Source: Pseudomonas bijieensis
GTDB taxonomy: Bacteria > Pseudomonadota > Gammaproteobacteria > Pseudomonadales > Pseudomonadaceae
Assembly (NCBI RefSeq): GCF_013347965.1
Contig: NZ_CP048810.1
Coordinates: 1,364,001 to 1,428,000 of the forward strand
Direction of reading: 5' to 3'
Length of the DNA: 64,000 nt
In this document: in pieces, positions 8,441 through 18,876 of the stretch
Position numbering within the stretch: position 1 is the stretch's first letter
Layout of the letters: each line of letters opens with the position of its first letter
Program-made: the position numbers and the translations under genes
Notes under the pieces: generated by a model
The model's database searches: none
The model's input: only the letters and a program-made list of their open reading frames with translations
Told to the model about the DNA's origin: nothing

Positions 8441-11050
8441 GTGCTTGAAGCCTACCGCAAACATATCGAAGAGCGTGCAGCCCTGGGTATCGTTCCCCAG
8501 CCGCTCAACGCCGAACAAACCGCAGGCCTGATCGAGCTGCTGAAAAATCCTCCGGCTGGCGAAGAAGCTTTCCTCGTTGACCTGATCACCAATCGCGTTC
8601 CGCCTGGAGTCGACGAGGCTGCCTACGTCAAGGCCGGCTTCCTGTCCGCCCTGGCCAAGGGCCAGGCCCAATCCCCTCTGCTGGACAAGAAACGTGCCGT
8701 TGAACTGCTCGGCACCATGCAGGGCGGCTACAACATCGTGACCCTGGTGGAGCTGCTGGACGACGCCGAGCTGGCGCCGGTAGCCGCCGAAGAACTCAAG
8801 CACACCCTGCTGATGTTCGATGCCTTCCACGACGTGGCTGAAAAAGCCAAGAACGGCAACGTTCACGCCAAGGCCGTGCTGCAATCCTGGGCCGAAGGCG
8901 AGTGGTTCAAGAAGCGCCCGGTGCTGGCCGACAAGATCAGCCTGCGCGTATTCAAGGTGACCGGCGAAACCAACACCGACGACCTGTCCCCTGCTCCAGA
9001 CGCCTGGTCGCGTCCTGACATCCCGCTGCACGCCCTGGCCATGCTGAAAATGGCCCGTGACGGCATCGTTCCGGACGAGCAAGGCAAGACCGGCCCGATG
9101 AAGCAAATCGAAGAAATGCGCGGCCAAGGCTTCCCGATCGCCTACGTCGGCGACGTGGTTGGTACCGGCTCCTCGCGTAAATCGGCGACCAACTCGGTGC
9201 TGTGGTTCTTCGGCGACGACATTCCTTATGTGCCGAACAAGCGCGCTGGCGGTTTCTGCTTCGGCAGCAAAATCGCTCCGATCTTCTACAACACCATGGA
9301 AGATGCCGGCGCACTGCCTATCGAGTTCGACGTTTCGAACATGAACATGGGCGACGTGATCGACCTGTACCCGCATGCCGGCAAAGTCTGCAAGCACGGT
9401 ACCGACGAAGTCATCACCACCTTCGAAATGAAGACTCCAGTGCTGCTGGACGAAGTCCGTGCCGGCGGTCGTATTCCGCTGATCATTGGCCGTGGCCTGA
9501 CCGAGAAGGCTCGCGCCGAGCTGGGCCTGCCACCTTTCGATCTGTTCAAGAAGCCTGAAGCTCCCGCTCAAAGCACCAAGGGTTTCACCCTGGCGCAGAA
9601 GATGGTCGGCAAGGCTTGCGGTCTGGCAGAAGGCAAAGGCGTACGTCCTGGCACCTACTGCGAACCGAAAATGACCACCGTGGGGTCCCAGGACACCACC
9701 GGTCCAATGACCCGCGACGAACTGAAAGACCTGGCGTGCCTGGGCTTCTCGGCTGACCTGGTGATGCAGTCCTTCTGCCACACCGCGGCTTATCCAAAGC
9801 CGATCGACGTGACCACCCACCACACCCTGCCTGACTTCATCATGACCCGCGGCGGTGTTTCCCTGCGTCCGGGCGACGGCATCATCCACTCGTGGCTGAA
9901 CCGCATGCTGCTGCCAGACACCGTGGGTACCGGTGGTGACTCGCACACCCGTTTCCCGATGGGCATCTCGTTCCCGGCCGGCTCCGGCCTGGTCGCGTTC
10001 GCCGCTGCCACCGGCGTCATGCCGCTGGACATGCCGGAATCGATCCTGGTGCGCTTCAAAGGCAAAATGAAACCTGGCATCACCCTGCGTGACCTGGTTC
10101 ATGCCATTCCGTACTTCGCCATCCAGAAGGGCCTGTTGACCGTCGAGAAGAAAGGCAAGAAAAACGCCTTCTCCGGCCGCATCCTGGAGATCGAAGGCCT
10201 GGAAGGCTTGACCCTGGAACAGGCTTTCGAATTGTCCGACGCCTCGGCCGAACGTTCGGCTGCCGGTTGCACCATCAAGCTGTCGAAAGAGTCGATCACC
10301 GAGTACCTGCAATCGAACATCACCCTGCTGCGCTGGATGATCGGCGAAGGCTACGGTGACGCACGTACCCTGGAGCGTCGCGCCCAAGCGATGGAAGCCT
10401 GGATCGCCAACCCGCAACTGATGGAAGCCGATGCCGACGCCGAATACGCCGAAGTCATCGAAATCGATCTGGCCGACATCAGCGAGCCTGTGCTCTGTGC
10501 GCCGAACGACCCGGACGACGCCCGCCTGCTGTCCAGCGTTGCTGGCGAGAAGATCGACGAAGTGTTCATCGGTTCGTGCATGACCAACATCGGTCACTTC
10601 CGCGCTGCCGGTAAGCTGCTGGATCAGGTCAAGGGTCAGCTGCCAACCCGTCTGTGGCTGTCGCCGCCGACCAAGATGGACGCTCACCAACTGACCGAAG
10701 AAGGCTACTACGGCATCTACGGCAAGGCCGGCGCACGGATGGAAATGCCAGGCTGCTCGCTGTGCATGGGTAACCAGGCACGCGTCGAGCCGAACTCCAC
10801 CGTGGTGTCGACTTCGACCCGTAACTTCCCGAACCGTCTGGGTGACGGCGCGAACGTCTACCTGGCTTCGGCCGAACTGGCGTCCGTTGCGTCCATCCTG
10901 GGTCGCCTGCCGACCGTCGAGGAGTACATGGAATACGCCGGCAAGATCGACAGCATGGCAGCGGACGTATACCGCTACCTGAGCTTCGACCAGATCGCCG
11001 AGTTCCGTGAAGCCGCTGCAAACGCCAACATCCCGGTCGTTCAAGCCTAA
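8441..11050 (+). CDS. acnB: Aconitate hydratase B (bifunctional with 2-methylisocitrate dehydratase)
   Basis: AcnB interconverts citrate and isocitrate in the TCA cycle and can hydrate 2-methylaconitate in the methylcitrate cycle. The 869-residue protein begins [14 protein letters not shown] and carries the N-terminal HEAT-like domain typical of AcnB, the swivel domain, and the catalytic core. The three [4Fe-4S] ligands are C713 ([15 protein letters not shown]), C772 and C775 (PGCSLCMGN), matching E. coli C710, C769 and C772. The start is a GTG at 8441 with GAGG nine bases upstream; the ATG at 8372 in the same frame gives a non-homologous extension. A terminator follows, so it is a single-gene unit with a long structured leader. 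Confidence 0.98.
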   Translation: MLEAYRKHIEERAALGIVPQPLNAEQTAGLIELLKNPPAGEEAFLVDLITNRVPPGVDEAAYVKAGFLSALAKGQAQSPLLDKKRAVELLGTMQGGYNIVTLVELLDDAELAPVAAEELKHTLLMFDAFHDVAEKAKNGNVHAKAVLQSWAEGEWFKKRPVLADKISLRVFKVTGETNTDDLSPAPDAWSRPDIPLHALAMLKMARDGIVPDEQGKTGPMKQIEEMRGQGFPIAYVGDVVGTGSSRKSATNSVLWFFGDDIPYVPNKRAGGFCFGSKIAPIFYNTMEDAGALPIEFDVSNMNMGDVIDLYPHAGKVCKHGTDEVITTFEMKTPVLLDEVRAGGRIPLIIGRGLTEKARAELGLPPFDLFKKPEAPAQSTKGFTLAQKMVGKACGLAEGKGVRPGTYCEPKMTTVGSQDTTGPMTRDELKDLACLGFSADLVMQSFCHTAAYPKPIDVTTHHTLPDFIMTRGGVSLRPGDGIIHSWLNRMLLPDTVGTGGDSHTRFPMGISFPAGSGLVAFAAATGVMPLDMPESILVRFKGKMKPGITLRDLVHAIPYFAIQKGLLTVEKKGKKNAFSGRILEIEGLEGLTLEQAFELSDASAERSAAGCTIKLSKESITEYLQSNITLLRWMIGEGYGDARTLERRAQAMEAWIANPQLMEADADAEYAEVIEIDLADISEPVLCAPNDPDDARLLSSVAGEKIDEVFIGSCMTNIGHFRAAGKLLDQVKGQLPTRLWLSPPTKMDAHQLTEEGYYGIYGKAGARMEMPGCSLCMGNQARVEPNSTVVSTSTRNFPNRLGDGANVYLASAELASVASILGRLPTVEEYMEYAGKIDSMAADVYRYLSFDQIAEFREAAANANIPVVQA

Positions 11051-11067
11051 CGCTTCAACGCCCGACT

Positions 11068-11105
11068 AAAAACGCCGCCCTTCTTGCGAGGGGCGGCGTT
11101 TTTTT
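11068..11105 (+). terminator. Rho-independent terminator of acnB
   Basis: AAAAACGCCGCCC pairs with GGGCGGCGTTTTT with a short loop and the T run continues. It starts 18 bases after the acnB stop codon. Confidence 0.95.
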
Positions 11106-11139
11106 ATGCTTGGGATTCCGATGCTAGCCGGCTACCGCT

Positions 11140-11291
11140 ATCGCGAGCAGGCTCGCTCCCACAGGGGATATGTGGTGAATATATGAACACCCGCAACCCC
11201 ATGTGGGAGCGAGCCTGCTCGCGATGACGGCAGCACATCCAACATCAATGCAAGCCGCCCCACCACTTTCGCGAGCAAGCCCGCTCCCACA
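11140..11291. repeat. Three REP units: an inverted pair plus one of another subtype
   Basis: Units at 11140-11163 and 11202-11225 form an inverted GAGCCTGCTC pair. A third at 11268-11291 is the AAGCCCGCTC subtype, with no inverted partner. The third ends nine bases before the stop codon of the transporter gene. Confidence 0.88.
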
Positions 11292-11300
11292 AGGGTCCGG

Positions 11301-12581
11301 TCAGGCCAAGAGGGAGTAGACCAGCGCAGTAATCGCCACCAGGCCCACCAGCACCACGAAGACATTCGACGCCTGGCCACGATAGCGGGCCATGGCCGGA
11401 ACTTTACGGATGGCATACATCGGCATCAGGAACAGGATGGCCGCGATGACCGGGCCGCCCAGGGTTTCGATCATGCCCAGGATGCTCGGGTTGAGCGTGG
11501 CGACGATCCAGCACACCACCAGCATGAACGCAGCGGTAAGGCGGTCCAGGGTCTTGGGCGCCGGGCGACGACCGCTTTTGACGATCAGGCCCTTGAGGCC
11601 TTCGCTGGCGCCGATGTAGTGCCCCAGGAACGATTTGGAAATGGCGACAAACGCAATCAACGGCGCGGCAAAAGCGATGGTCGGGTTGCTGAAATGGTTG
11701 GCCAGGTACGACAGGATCGACAGATTCTGCGCCTTGGCCTCAGCCAGTTGTGCCGGGGACAAGGTCAACACGCAACTGAACACGAAAAACAGCACCATCA
11801 CCACCATCAGCACATGGGCGCGCGACAGGATCTGCGAGCTGCGCTCCTCAGCGTTGGCACCATAGCGACGCTTCTGGTCCACCGCAAACGCCGAGATGAT
11901 GGGTGAGTGGTTGAACGAGAACACCATCACCGGGATCGCCAGCCACAAGGTATGCAGCAACGCCGAAGCTTCAGGCGGCGTGGACGCCGTGGTCAGGATG
12001 CCGCCGCTCCAGTGGGGAATCAGGAACACCGCCAGGAACAACAGCGCAACGATGAACGGGTAGACCATCAGGCTCATGGCCTTGACGATCGCCTGCTCGC
12101 CGCAGCGCACCACCGCCAGCAGGCCCAGGATCAGCACCAACGACAGCACAGCCCGAGGGGGCGCCTGGATATGCAACTGATGCTCCAGGAAACTGCCCAC
12201 CGTGTTGGTCAACGCCACGCTGTAGATCAGCAGGATCGGGAAAATGGCAAAGAAGTACAAAAGCGTGATCAACGCACCGGCCTTGAGGCCGAAATGTTCT
12301 TCCACCACATCGGTGATGTCCGCACCGTCGCGACCGGACAACACAAATCGGGTCAGGCCCCGGTGGGCATAGAACGTCATGGGGAACGCCAGCAACGCCA
12401 GGATCAGCAGCGGCCAAAAGCCGCCCAGGCCCGCATTGATCGGTAAAAAAAGCGTACCTGCACCAATCGCGGTGCCAAACAGACCCAGCATCCACGTGGT
12501 GTCCTGACGACTCCATTGGCTGAGGGTGGCTGGGACAGTCGTTTCAAAGCGCTCTTCGACGCTATTGGCCTGATCATTCAT
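11301..12581 (-). CDS. HAAAP-family amino-acid/proton symporter (serine/threonine type)
   Basis: This 426-residue inner-membrane protein has about eleven hydrophobic segments and belongs to the hydroxy/aromatic amino-acid permease family (SdaC, TdcC and relatives). The first helix has the family pattern GTAIGAGTLFLPINAGLGG. Members import serine, threonine or aromatic amino acids with protons; the longer SdaC-like build favours serine/threonine, without certainty. I chose the ATG at 12581 because GGAG lies about ten bases upstream and the frame before it is not hydrophobic or conserved-looking. It stands alone. Confidence 0.85.
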   Translation of the reverse strand: MNDQANSVEERFETTVPATLSQWSRQDTTWMLGLFGTAIGAGTLFLPINAGLGGFWPLLILALLAFPMTFYAHRGLTRFVLSGRDGADITDVVEEHFGLKAGALITLLYFFAIFPILLIYSVALTNTVGSFLEHQLHIQAPPRAVLSLVLILGLLAVVRCGEQAIVKAMSLMVYPFIVALLFLAVFLIPHWSGGILTTASTPPEASALLHTLWLAIPVMVFSFNHSPIISAFAVDQKRRYGANAEERSSQILSRAHVLMVVMVLFFVFSCVLTLSPAQLAEAKAQNLSILSYLANHFSNPTIAFAAPLIAFVAISKSFLGHYIGASEGLKGLIVKSGRRPAPKTLDRLTAAFMLVVCWIVATLNPSILGMIETLGGPVIAAILFLMPMYAIRKVPAMARYRGQASNVFVVLVGLVAITALVYSLLA

Positions 12582-12773
12582 CCGGGCGGATCTCCGTATT
12601 CCGGTCACATGCACCCGGTCGGGACGAGTCAGAAAAACCCGACAGGCAGCGCCCCGACCGAAACAGGGGCGCGATTGTCCGGGATTAGCGAGCAGAAGCA
12701 AAGACTTAGCTGAGGAGCGGTTATGCGGATCAGATTACTGTCATAAAAGATGCCCCCGCATTCCCTGTGAGAG

Positions 12774-12840
12774 CGAGCGTACTCGCGAAAGCGAAGGATC
12801 AATCGACATTCATGTTGGATGTACCGTCGCGCTCCCACAG
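12774..12840. repeat. Degenerate REP remnant in the 435-base gap before the dehydrogenase
   Basis: CTGTGAGAGCGAGCGTACTCGCGAAAG resembles a decayed REP unit, and TCGCGCTCCCACAG about 35 bases later is the remnant of an inverted partner. The rest of the 12582-13016 gap holds no gene that I can support and no clear promoter. Confidence 0.6.
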
Positions 12841-13016
12841 TTGGATTGCAGTACGACCGCCAGAGCCAGGTCGGCTGTCAGGCCGCCACAGCGAGCAATC
12901 CCTCGCAAGAACGACACCAAAACCGAAATGCACATAAAAAGCCGCAACCCCCTGCCCTCTGCTCCTACAATCAGGTTGAATACTTGCAATCACCCCAGCA
13001 CCCACAGGAGCCCAGC

Positions 13017-13970
13017 ATGACTGCAACCGTTCTGGTACTGGTTGAAACCGTCAATGAGTACCTGCCGATTCTTGAGCGGCAGGGGTATCACCTGGAATTG
13101 GCGCCCACGCCTGCCGAACGCAAGACAGCGATTTTCGAACACGGTGAACGCTTCAGCGCGGTGCTGACCCGCGGCCCCCTGGGTTTGACGGCGGAAGAAA
13201 TCACCGCCCTGCCCATTTTGCAGATCATTTGCGTGATCGGCGCCGGTTACGAACAAGTGGACCTGCAGGCCGCGCGCAATCGGGGCATCGTGGTAACCAA
13301 CGGCGCCGGGGTCAACGCCTCGTCGGTGGCCGACCATGCCATGGCGCTGCTGCTGGCGCTGGTACGCGACATTCCCCGGGCCGACGCATGCGTGCGCCGT
13401 GGCGAATGGCCCAAGGTCATGCGCCCTTCCCTGGCCGGCAAGCGCCTGGGCGTGCTGGGCCTGGGCGCGGTGGGCATGGCGATCGCCAAGCGGGCCGCCC
13501 TCGGGTTCGACATGAGCGTCAGCTACCACAATCGCCAGATGCGCAACGACGTACCCTACACCTACTGCGCCACGCCCACGGAACTGGCCCGCGTCTCGGA
13601 TTTCCTGATCGTCGCCACGCCCGGCGGCCTGGACACCCGGCAGTTGATCAACAAACAGGCCCTCGATGCCTTGGGACCCAATGGTTTCCTGGTGAACATC
13701 GCCCGTGCCAGCGTAGTCGCCACCGCCGACCTGATCAGCGCCCTGGAGCAACGGCGAATCGCTGGCGCGGCCCTGGATGTGTTCGATCACGAGCCCGAAG
13801 TGCCCGACGCGCTGAAACATCTGCCCAACGTCGTGCTGACGCCCCATGTGGCCGGCCTGTCGCCGGAAGCAACGCGTGGCACGGTGGAGCTGGTGGGCCA
13901 GAACCTGAACGCGTTTTTTTCCGGCAAGCCGGTGTTGACGCCAGTACCGTTACCCGACGCGCAGCCTTAA
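13017..13970 (+). CDS. D-2-hydroxyacid dehydrogenase
   Basis: This 317-residue NAD(P)-dependent enzyme reduces 2-ketoacids such as glyoxylate or hydroxypyruvate. The Rossmann motif GLGAVGMAIAKRA is at about residues 147-160. The catalytic set is present: Arg230 in NIARAS, a Glu in FDHEPEV at about 260, and His277 in TPHVAG. I chose the ATG at 13017 with GGAG about eight bases upstream; the frame stays open back to 12819 through intergenic sequence. Exact substrate is unknown. Its stop codon overlaps that of tssA on the other strand by three bases. Confidence 0.9.
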   Translation: MTATVLVLVETVNEYLPILERQGYHLELAPTPAERKTAIFEHGERFSAVLTRGPLGLTAEEITALPILQIICVIGAGYEQVDLQAARNRGIVVTNGAGVNASSVADHAMALLLALVRDIPRADACVRRGEWPKVMRPSLAGKRLGVLGLGAVGMAIAKRAALGFDMSVSYHNRQMRNDVPYTYCATPTELARVSDFLIVATPGGLDTRQLINKQALDALGPNGFLVNIARASVVATADLISALEQRRIAGAALDVFDHEPEVPDALKHLPNVVLTPHVAGLSPEATRGTVELVGQNLNAFFSGKPVLTPVPLPDAQP

Positions 13971-15055
13971 AGCACCCCCAGCAATGTCCATAACCGCCGG
14001 GATTCGGCATCGGCACTGATCAGTTCCCCCAGCAACTCGCTCAACGGCTTGTTGCCCCACTCCACGCCGCGCCGGATCAGATAGGGCACCGGGCTGTGGG
14101 GTTCTGTACGGGCCAGGTAACCGGCGATGACCAGTAGCTGTCGATAGGCCTCCTCACGATTGGCCGGCTCCTGGAAAACCTGGGCAGGTGCCACGTTCGC
14201 CTGCGCCCGGTCAGGTTCAAGCGTAACCGTGGGTGAAGTTTGCACCGGCAAGACAGTGGGTTGCTGTGGATTCATCGCGATGAACTCCTCTACCAGGGCC
14301 AGCAAGGCCTGAATCACATCCCGCAGGGATTTGTAGCCTGGGGCCAGGTTGCCCAAGTAAGCGTCGCTCCAGGCTTCGAGCCGTTGCAGGTGTTGCAGGC
14401 TCAACATCAGGCTGCCCTGGCGATGCAACCAGAATGACAAGGGTGTGCTGCGAATCAGTTCACTGAGTTTCTTCTGATCATTGCGCGCCGCTTCCGCCGA
14501 CGCCTTGGCGTTCTTGCTGTCGTTGCCCAACACTTGCTGGCGCTGCAAGCGTTGCCAGTCGTCCAGACAGAAACCGGAGAACTCCTGGTCCCGGCCATCG
14601 AGCAATGGCACGCGCGTCAGCAACACCTCACTGTAGCGACGGGCCAGCCATTCCAGCGGGATCACCCGCCACGACTGGTCGCCTTCATCGGCCTGGGGGT
14701 GCAACTGCTCCGGGTAGCGCTCACACAGCCCCGCCACCAGCGCCAGGCTACCCGGCAACCCCTCCAGCCCGGCCATATGCAACCAGGCCTCCCCCAGCCA
14801 GGCGCTGATCATCAGGTCCTTGCTGCGCTCCAGCAGCAACATGGTTGCCAGTCGTTCCAGGTCTGGCCATAGGGCGCGCTTGATCGAAGACTGCCACACG
14901 CCCGTGGGCAGGCTGGTGTCGTCCTCCCGGCGCAATTCGCGCAACTGATCATATTCCGGTTCGTAGCGCAGGTCCTGGCCACAAGGCGATTCAGCGCTGA
15001 TCGGCTCGAGCAATTGGCTGACCAGTTCAGGTAAAGGCGATATCGGCAAGCTCAC
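13967..15055 (-). CDS. tssA: T6SS cap/assembly protein TssA (short form)
   Basis: TssA helps to prime baseplate and sheath assembly. This 362-residue protein has the ImpA_N domain in its first 160 residues (ISAESPCGQDLRYEPEYDQL is the conserved start). The middle is proline-rich (about 255-295), and the C-terminal helical region (NREEAYRQLLVIAGYLARTEPHSPVPYLIRR) resembles short TssA proteins. It is the last gene of the leftward block tssJ-K-L-M-A and overlaps tssM by four bases, so translation is probably coupled. Confidence 0.92.
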   Translation of the reverse strand: MSLPISPLPELVSQLLEPISAESPCGQDLRYEPEYDQLRELRREDDTSLPTGVWQSSIKRALWPDLERLATMLLLERSKDLMISAWLGEAWLHMAGLEGLPGSLALVAGLCERYPEQLHPQADEGDQSWRVIPLEWLARRYSEVLLTRVPLLDGRDQEFSGFCLDDWQRLQRQQVLGNDSKNAKASAEAARNDQKKLSELIRSTPLSFWLHRQGSLMLSLQHLQRLEAWSDAYLGNLAPGYKSLRDVIQALLALVEEFIAMNPQQPTVLPVQTSPTVTLEPDRAQANVAPAQVFQEPANREEAYRQLLVIAGYLARTEPHSPVPYLIRRGVEWGNKPLSELLGELISADAESRRLWTLLGVL

Positions 15056-18000
15056 AAGCCTTCCTCACGAGTGGCGATGGCGGGACTCGATGAGGTCGCC
15101 ATGAAAGGTGAACGGGGCGCCCGCGTCGGCAGCGGTGGGATCGACAAGGGCAGCTTGGAGCCCTGGCTCATCAACGACAGGCGCACGAACATCAACGTTT
15201 GCTGCGCCGTGCGGGCCTGGGTCTGGGCGGTCACCGGCAATTGCAGGGCCAGGGGAAAATCGGTGTAGTCGACATTCGGCTGGCGCTGGCTCGTCACCAA
15301 CGAGCGCATCAGGCGCAGTAATGACCATGGCCCCTGGTATTCCCAACCGGCCTCCAGGTCGCGCACCACCAGGTTCGGTTGCAACGGGTCGTTGGCCGGA
15401 CGCTGGTAACCGTTGCGGGCCCAACGCAAAGTCAGGCGCACGGGCTGGCCGACCATCCAGCGCAGGTTCTGCTGGCCGCCGCCGGGGTAGCTGATCTGCT
15501 GGTTGCCGGCGTCCAGGCTCCAGGCGATCACCTGGTCGGCGCCGCGCTCTTCATCGCGATCGGTACGCCAGCGCACGTCCATTTCCACACCCAGGATGCC
15601 ACTCTTGTCGCGCACGAACAGCGGCCCGAGCCAGGCCCCGGCCTGTTTCAAACGGTTGAGAAAATCCTCGGCCGCCAATCGCTCCGGCACCTGGCTCAAC
15701 GTCAGCCCGGCCTGGGCCAGGGGCAGGCGTGTATCGATCAGCTCGAGCAAATGCTGGACCCGCGCCGGGTCGGCATCGCTGGCCCGCACATCCTGGGAAA
15801 ACGGAAAGCGTCCGGCCAGGTATTGATTGAAATAGTTGGCCAGGTCATTCCAGGCAGTCGCGGCCTGGTTCTGTTGCAGGTACAGGCAACGTTGCAGGGC
15901 GCCCTGCTGCAACGCGACGGTGCGCAGGGCCAGGTCACCGCGCCCGCCGGGCAAACTGGAGGTCTGCAGGATCTGCGCGCAGGAGGTGGTGTCCATGGCG
16001 ATAAAGTCCCGGCTCACCAATTGTTCCAGTTGGGCCGCCGAGCTGGCCGGGTTCTGGTTCTTGTACTTGAGCAATTCATCGTTGAGGGCCATGAAGCGAG
16101 CCACCTGGTCGTGCTCCAGGGCCGACAGATTGTCCTGCTGGACGATCAGCCATTCCAGCGCGGGCATTCGCTGCTCGGCGATCTGCAGCATCGCGCCGAA
16201 TTGCTGGTTCAGGTTCAGCTTCAGGTCTTGTGGATCGCTGGCTCCGTAGAGCAGCAGGCCGAAGTTTTTCGAGCCGTCCCAACGCTGGATATCGGCCCGT
16301 TGACTGAACAGCGGCTGGGCATCGATCTCGTCCAGGCCACTCTTGATCTGTGCCAATGCCCGGCGATTGAGCAGACGCTGGAAACGTATCGCCAGGTCGC
16401 CACGGTGCACGTCCATGAAAGCTTTTTGCAGCGTAACCGCCTGGGCCGTTTGCACATTGAAGCCCATACCGGGCAACGACTCGTCGCTTTCGTCCAGGCT
16501 CAACCACATAGCCCGGGCCGCGGCGCCTTCAGCGGCCTGCATCAGCGCGTCACGGTAATCCGGCGGGATGCGCGGCAGCTCCTCGTTGGCGTAACTCTTG
16601 TAGCTGGCGAAGTAGTTCAGGGCAACACTGAAATCATCGCTGCCGTCGCCCTGGCCCATCGAATCGGCATTACTGCCCGAGGGATCCTTCTGCAACGCCA
16701 ACGCCACGAAATCACGCTTGAACAAGGCTTGTACCGCACCGTCCAGCGCCGTGACATGGTCTTGCAGCACCAGCAGGCCACTGCCCTGTTGCACCAGCAG
16801 ATTGTCCCGGGAACCGGTCTGGACGATCCACTGGTCACGAAAGCTCTGCTGCAACTTCGCCGCCTGGCTCTCCAGGTCCTGTTCGATATCCGGGCCAAGC
16901 AAGGTGCTGTGGCTGACCTTGTCCATCATCTGGGTGTAACCGGGCACCAAATCCTGGCCCTTGCCCCGGCCCCAGGCCGAATTGGTCAGGCTGACCAGCG
17001 TCTGCAAGTCATCGATCAACGCCATCAGGTCTTCGAGCTCATTCAAGGAGTTACCACTCCCCGCCTCCAACCGTTGCAGATGCAGCTTGAGGTAGCCGGC
17101 CTGGCGCACGAAGTTATCCGCCAGGAAATAATGATCGAGCCAGCGCTGCATCAGGCCGGTGAAATTATCGGAAATCGCCGGACGCACGGCGTTCAGGTCC
17201 AGCCCTTTCAAGTCGGTGTTTTGCGCATCGAACAGCACCCGGTTGTAGAACCGCGCCCGGCTCAAGGTTCCCGTGTTGAGGTTCAATGACAGGGCGTTGT
17301 TGCTCAGTTGCACCAGCTCATCCAGCGGCGCCTTGGGGTTGTTTATCGCCTGGCTGAACAGCTGATTGTGTTGCTCCAGGCGCACAGCCCGCTCCACCAG
17401 ATCCTTGGCCTTCACGTAGCTTTGCCATTGCGCCGGGTCTTCACTTTCCACGTTGCCCCGGCGCTCGGTGTTGCGGATGGACTTGAGTTGTTCCAGGTCC
17501 CAGTTCAGCAGGTCACGCAACGGCAATACCCAATGGTGCCGGGCGGTCAGGCGCAAGCCCTGCTCCAATTGCGTGTCCACCGAGGAGAACCACGAAGTGG
17601 GAAAGACCACCGAGACGAAGCGCCAGCGCGGGGCTTTTTCCAAGACGTTCCAGTAGTTCTGTACGTTGTGCCGGGTCGGTTCCAGTTGTGGCTCGTCCGA
17701 GTCGACCACCAGATGGTTCTTATGGGCACTGAGGATCAACCGCGAGAGCTCCTCGGCCTCCTCCACCGAATCGTGCCAGACCCACAACATGCCCCCCAGC
17801 CAGACCAGGCCGACCACCAACGCGACCGCGCCGGCCAGTCGATGCCAGCGCTGGCGCAAACGCAGCAGACGCGGTACGGGTTGGGCCAGGCCACGCTCGG
17901 CCACCAAGCGACGTGACCACAGTTGCCGAGCGAAAACCGTCTGCCGCAGAACGTTGTCAGTGGCCGCAAACCCATCTCCTGTAACCGCCGGCGCTTGGCT

Positions 18001-18876
18001 GGCGGTGAAATAGACACCCCGAAAACGCGGTGCTTCGCCCTGGGTGTTACCTTGGAAAACCGGCTCCAGCAGAATCTGCAGGGTCCGCCGCAAACCTTCG
18101 AAACGCTCGGGCAACCCGTAAAGATCGGCGCTCAGTTGTCCCGACAACGCACCGATCTCAATGATCGATTGCGACAGCGCAGCGTTGACCTGATCCAACG
18201 CCTGGTCACTCCACTGCGATTGCCAGGCCGCATCCGGCAAGTAGGGCGAAGACCAGCCCAACGTCGATTCCCGGGCCTCGGCAGGCAACGCGCTGACCAG
18301 TTCCTGGAATCCGGGCAACTGCTCCATCCCAGTCACCACCACGTACACCGGCAGGCTGAGACCGAAGCGTTGCAGAAGGTCGATAAAACCGCGCCGGGCC
18401 TTGAGGCTCAACTCAGTGGCATGTTCGATGTCATCGAGCTTGCCGAACGGGACCGTCCAGATCACCGCGTCCAGAGGCCGTCTGCTGCGCAGTCGCAGAA
18501 TCAATCCCAGCAAGCGCCACCAATTGCCCCGTTGCCGGTTCATGCCTTCATCGGGCAAGAACAACGCCTGGGGCACCACCAGCACCGCGCCTTCGGTATC
18601 CGACCACCAGCGCCCGAACCATGCGACCTTGTCGGTGGGTTGCAAACGCCACTGGGCACACAGCTGCGCGCCGTCCGCTTCGTTGCCCAGCATCATCAGC
18701 CAGGGCATCTGATAACGATCCCGGGTGCCCTGCTCCTGCTCCATGTGGCGCACCGCCCCATAGAAACTGCGGATCGCCGCTCCACCCTGGGTACGCAGCC
18801 ACCAGATCCCGGCCACGACCAACAGCACCAGGACGATGGCGAGCAAGACCAGGGCGAAGACGCTCAGGGGACTCAT
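15052..18876 (-). CDS. tssM: T6SS membrane-complex protein TssM (IcmF), without a Walker A motif
   Basis: TssM is the inner-membrane protein that with TssL and TssJ spans the envelope. It has 1274 residues, close to the family norm. A first transmembrane helix is at about 5-28 (VFALVLLAIVLVLLVVAGIWW), a cytoplasmic domain follows, and another helix is at about 320-345 (LAGAVALVVGLVWLGGMLWVW); the rest is periplasmic. Where a P-loop GPxGxGKT is found in many TssM proteins this one has LGNEADGAQL, so ATP binding at that place is unlikely. I chose the ATG at 18876, which overlaps the tssL stop as ATGA; the frame before it is the tssL gene. Confidence 0.95.
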   Translation of the reverse strand: MSPLSVFALVLLAIVLVLLVVAGIWWLRTQGGAAIRSFYGAVRHMEQEQGTRDRYQMPWLMMLGNEADGAQLCAQWRLQPTDKVAWFGRWWSDTEGAVLVVPQALFLPDEGMNRQRGNWWRLLGLILRLRSRRPLDAVIWTVPFGKLDDIEHATELSLKARRGFIDLLQRFGLSLPVYVVVTGMEQLPGFQELVSALPAEARESTLGWSSPYLPDAAWQSQWSDQALDQVNAALSQSIIEIGALSGQLSADLYGLPERFEGLRRTLQILLEPVFQGNTQGEAPRFRGVYFTASQAPAVTGDGFAATDNVLRQTVFARQLWSRRLVAERGLAQPVPRLLRLRQRWHRLAGAVALVVGLVWLGGMLWVWHDSVEEAEELSRLILSAHKNHLVVDSDEPQLEPTRHNVQNYWNVLEKAPRWRFVSVVFPTSWFSSVDTQLEQGLRLTARHHWVLPLRDLLNWDLEQLKSIRNTERRGNVESEDPAQWQSYVKAKDLVERAVRLEQHNQLFSQAINNPKAPLDELVQLSNNALSLNLNTGTLSRARFYNRVLFDAQNTDLKGLDLNAVRPAISDNFTGLMQRWLDHYFLADNFVRQAGYLKLHLQRLEAGSGNSLNELEDLMALIDDLQTLVSLTNSAWGRGKGQDLVPGYTQMMDKVSHSTLLGPDIEQDLESQAAKLQQSFRDQWIVQTGSRDNLLVQQGSGLLVLQDHVTALDGAVQALFKRDFVALALQKDPSGSNADSMGQGDGSDDFSVALNYFASYKSYANEELPRIPPDYRDALMQAAEGAAARAMWLSLDESDESLPGMGFNVQTAQAVTLQKAFMDVHRGDLAIRFQRLLNRRALAQIKSGLDEIDAQPLFSQRADIQRWDGSKNFGLLLYGASDPQDLKLNLNQQFGAMLQIAEQRMPALEWLIVQQDNLSALEHDQVARFMALNDELLKYKNQNPASSAAQLEQLVSRDFIAMDTTSCAQILQTSSLPGGRGDLALRTVALQQGALQRCLYLQQNQAATAWNDLANYFNQYLAGRFPFSQDVRASDADPARVQHLLELIDTRLPLAQAGLTLSQVPERLAAEDFLNRLKQAGAWLGPLFVRDKSGILGVEMDVRWRTDRDEERGADQVIAWSLDAGNQQISYPGGGQQNLRWMVGQPVRLTLRWARNGYQRPANDPLQPNLVVRDLEAGWEYQGPWSLLRLMRSLVTSQRQPNVDYTDFPLALQLPVTAQTQARTAQQTLMFVRLSLMSQGSKLPLSIPPLPTRAPRSPFMATSSSPAIATREEGL

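Noticed and set aside
8198..11044. A 948-codon open frame antisense to acnB.
   Set aside because: It has no ribosome site or domain and mirrors the codon pattern of acnB. Long antisense frames are common in GC-rich genes with strong third-position bias.
11137..11291. Clustered repeats that could suggest a CRISPR array.
   Set aside because: The units are palindromic, in alternating orientation and irregularly spaced, with no cas genes; they are REP elements.
15379..17289. A 636-codon open frame antisense to tssM.
   Set aside because: It is a shadow of tssM; no start signal and no recognisable domain.
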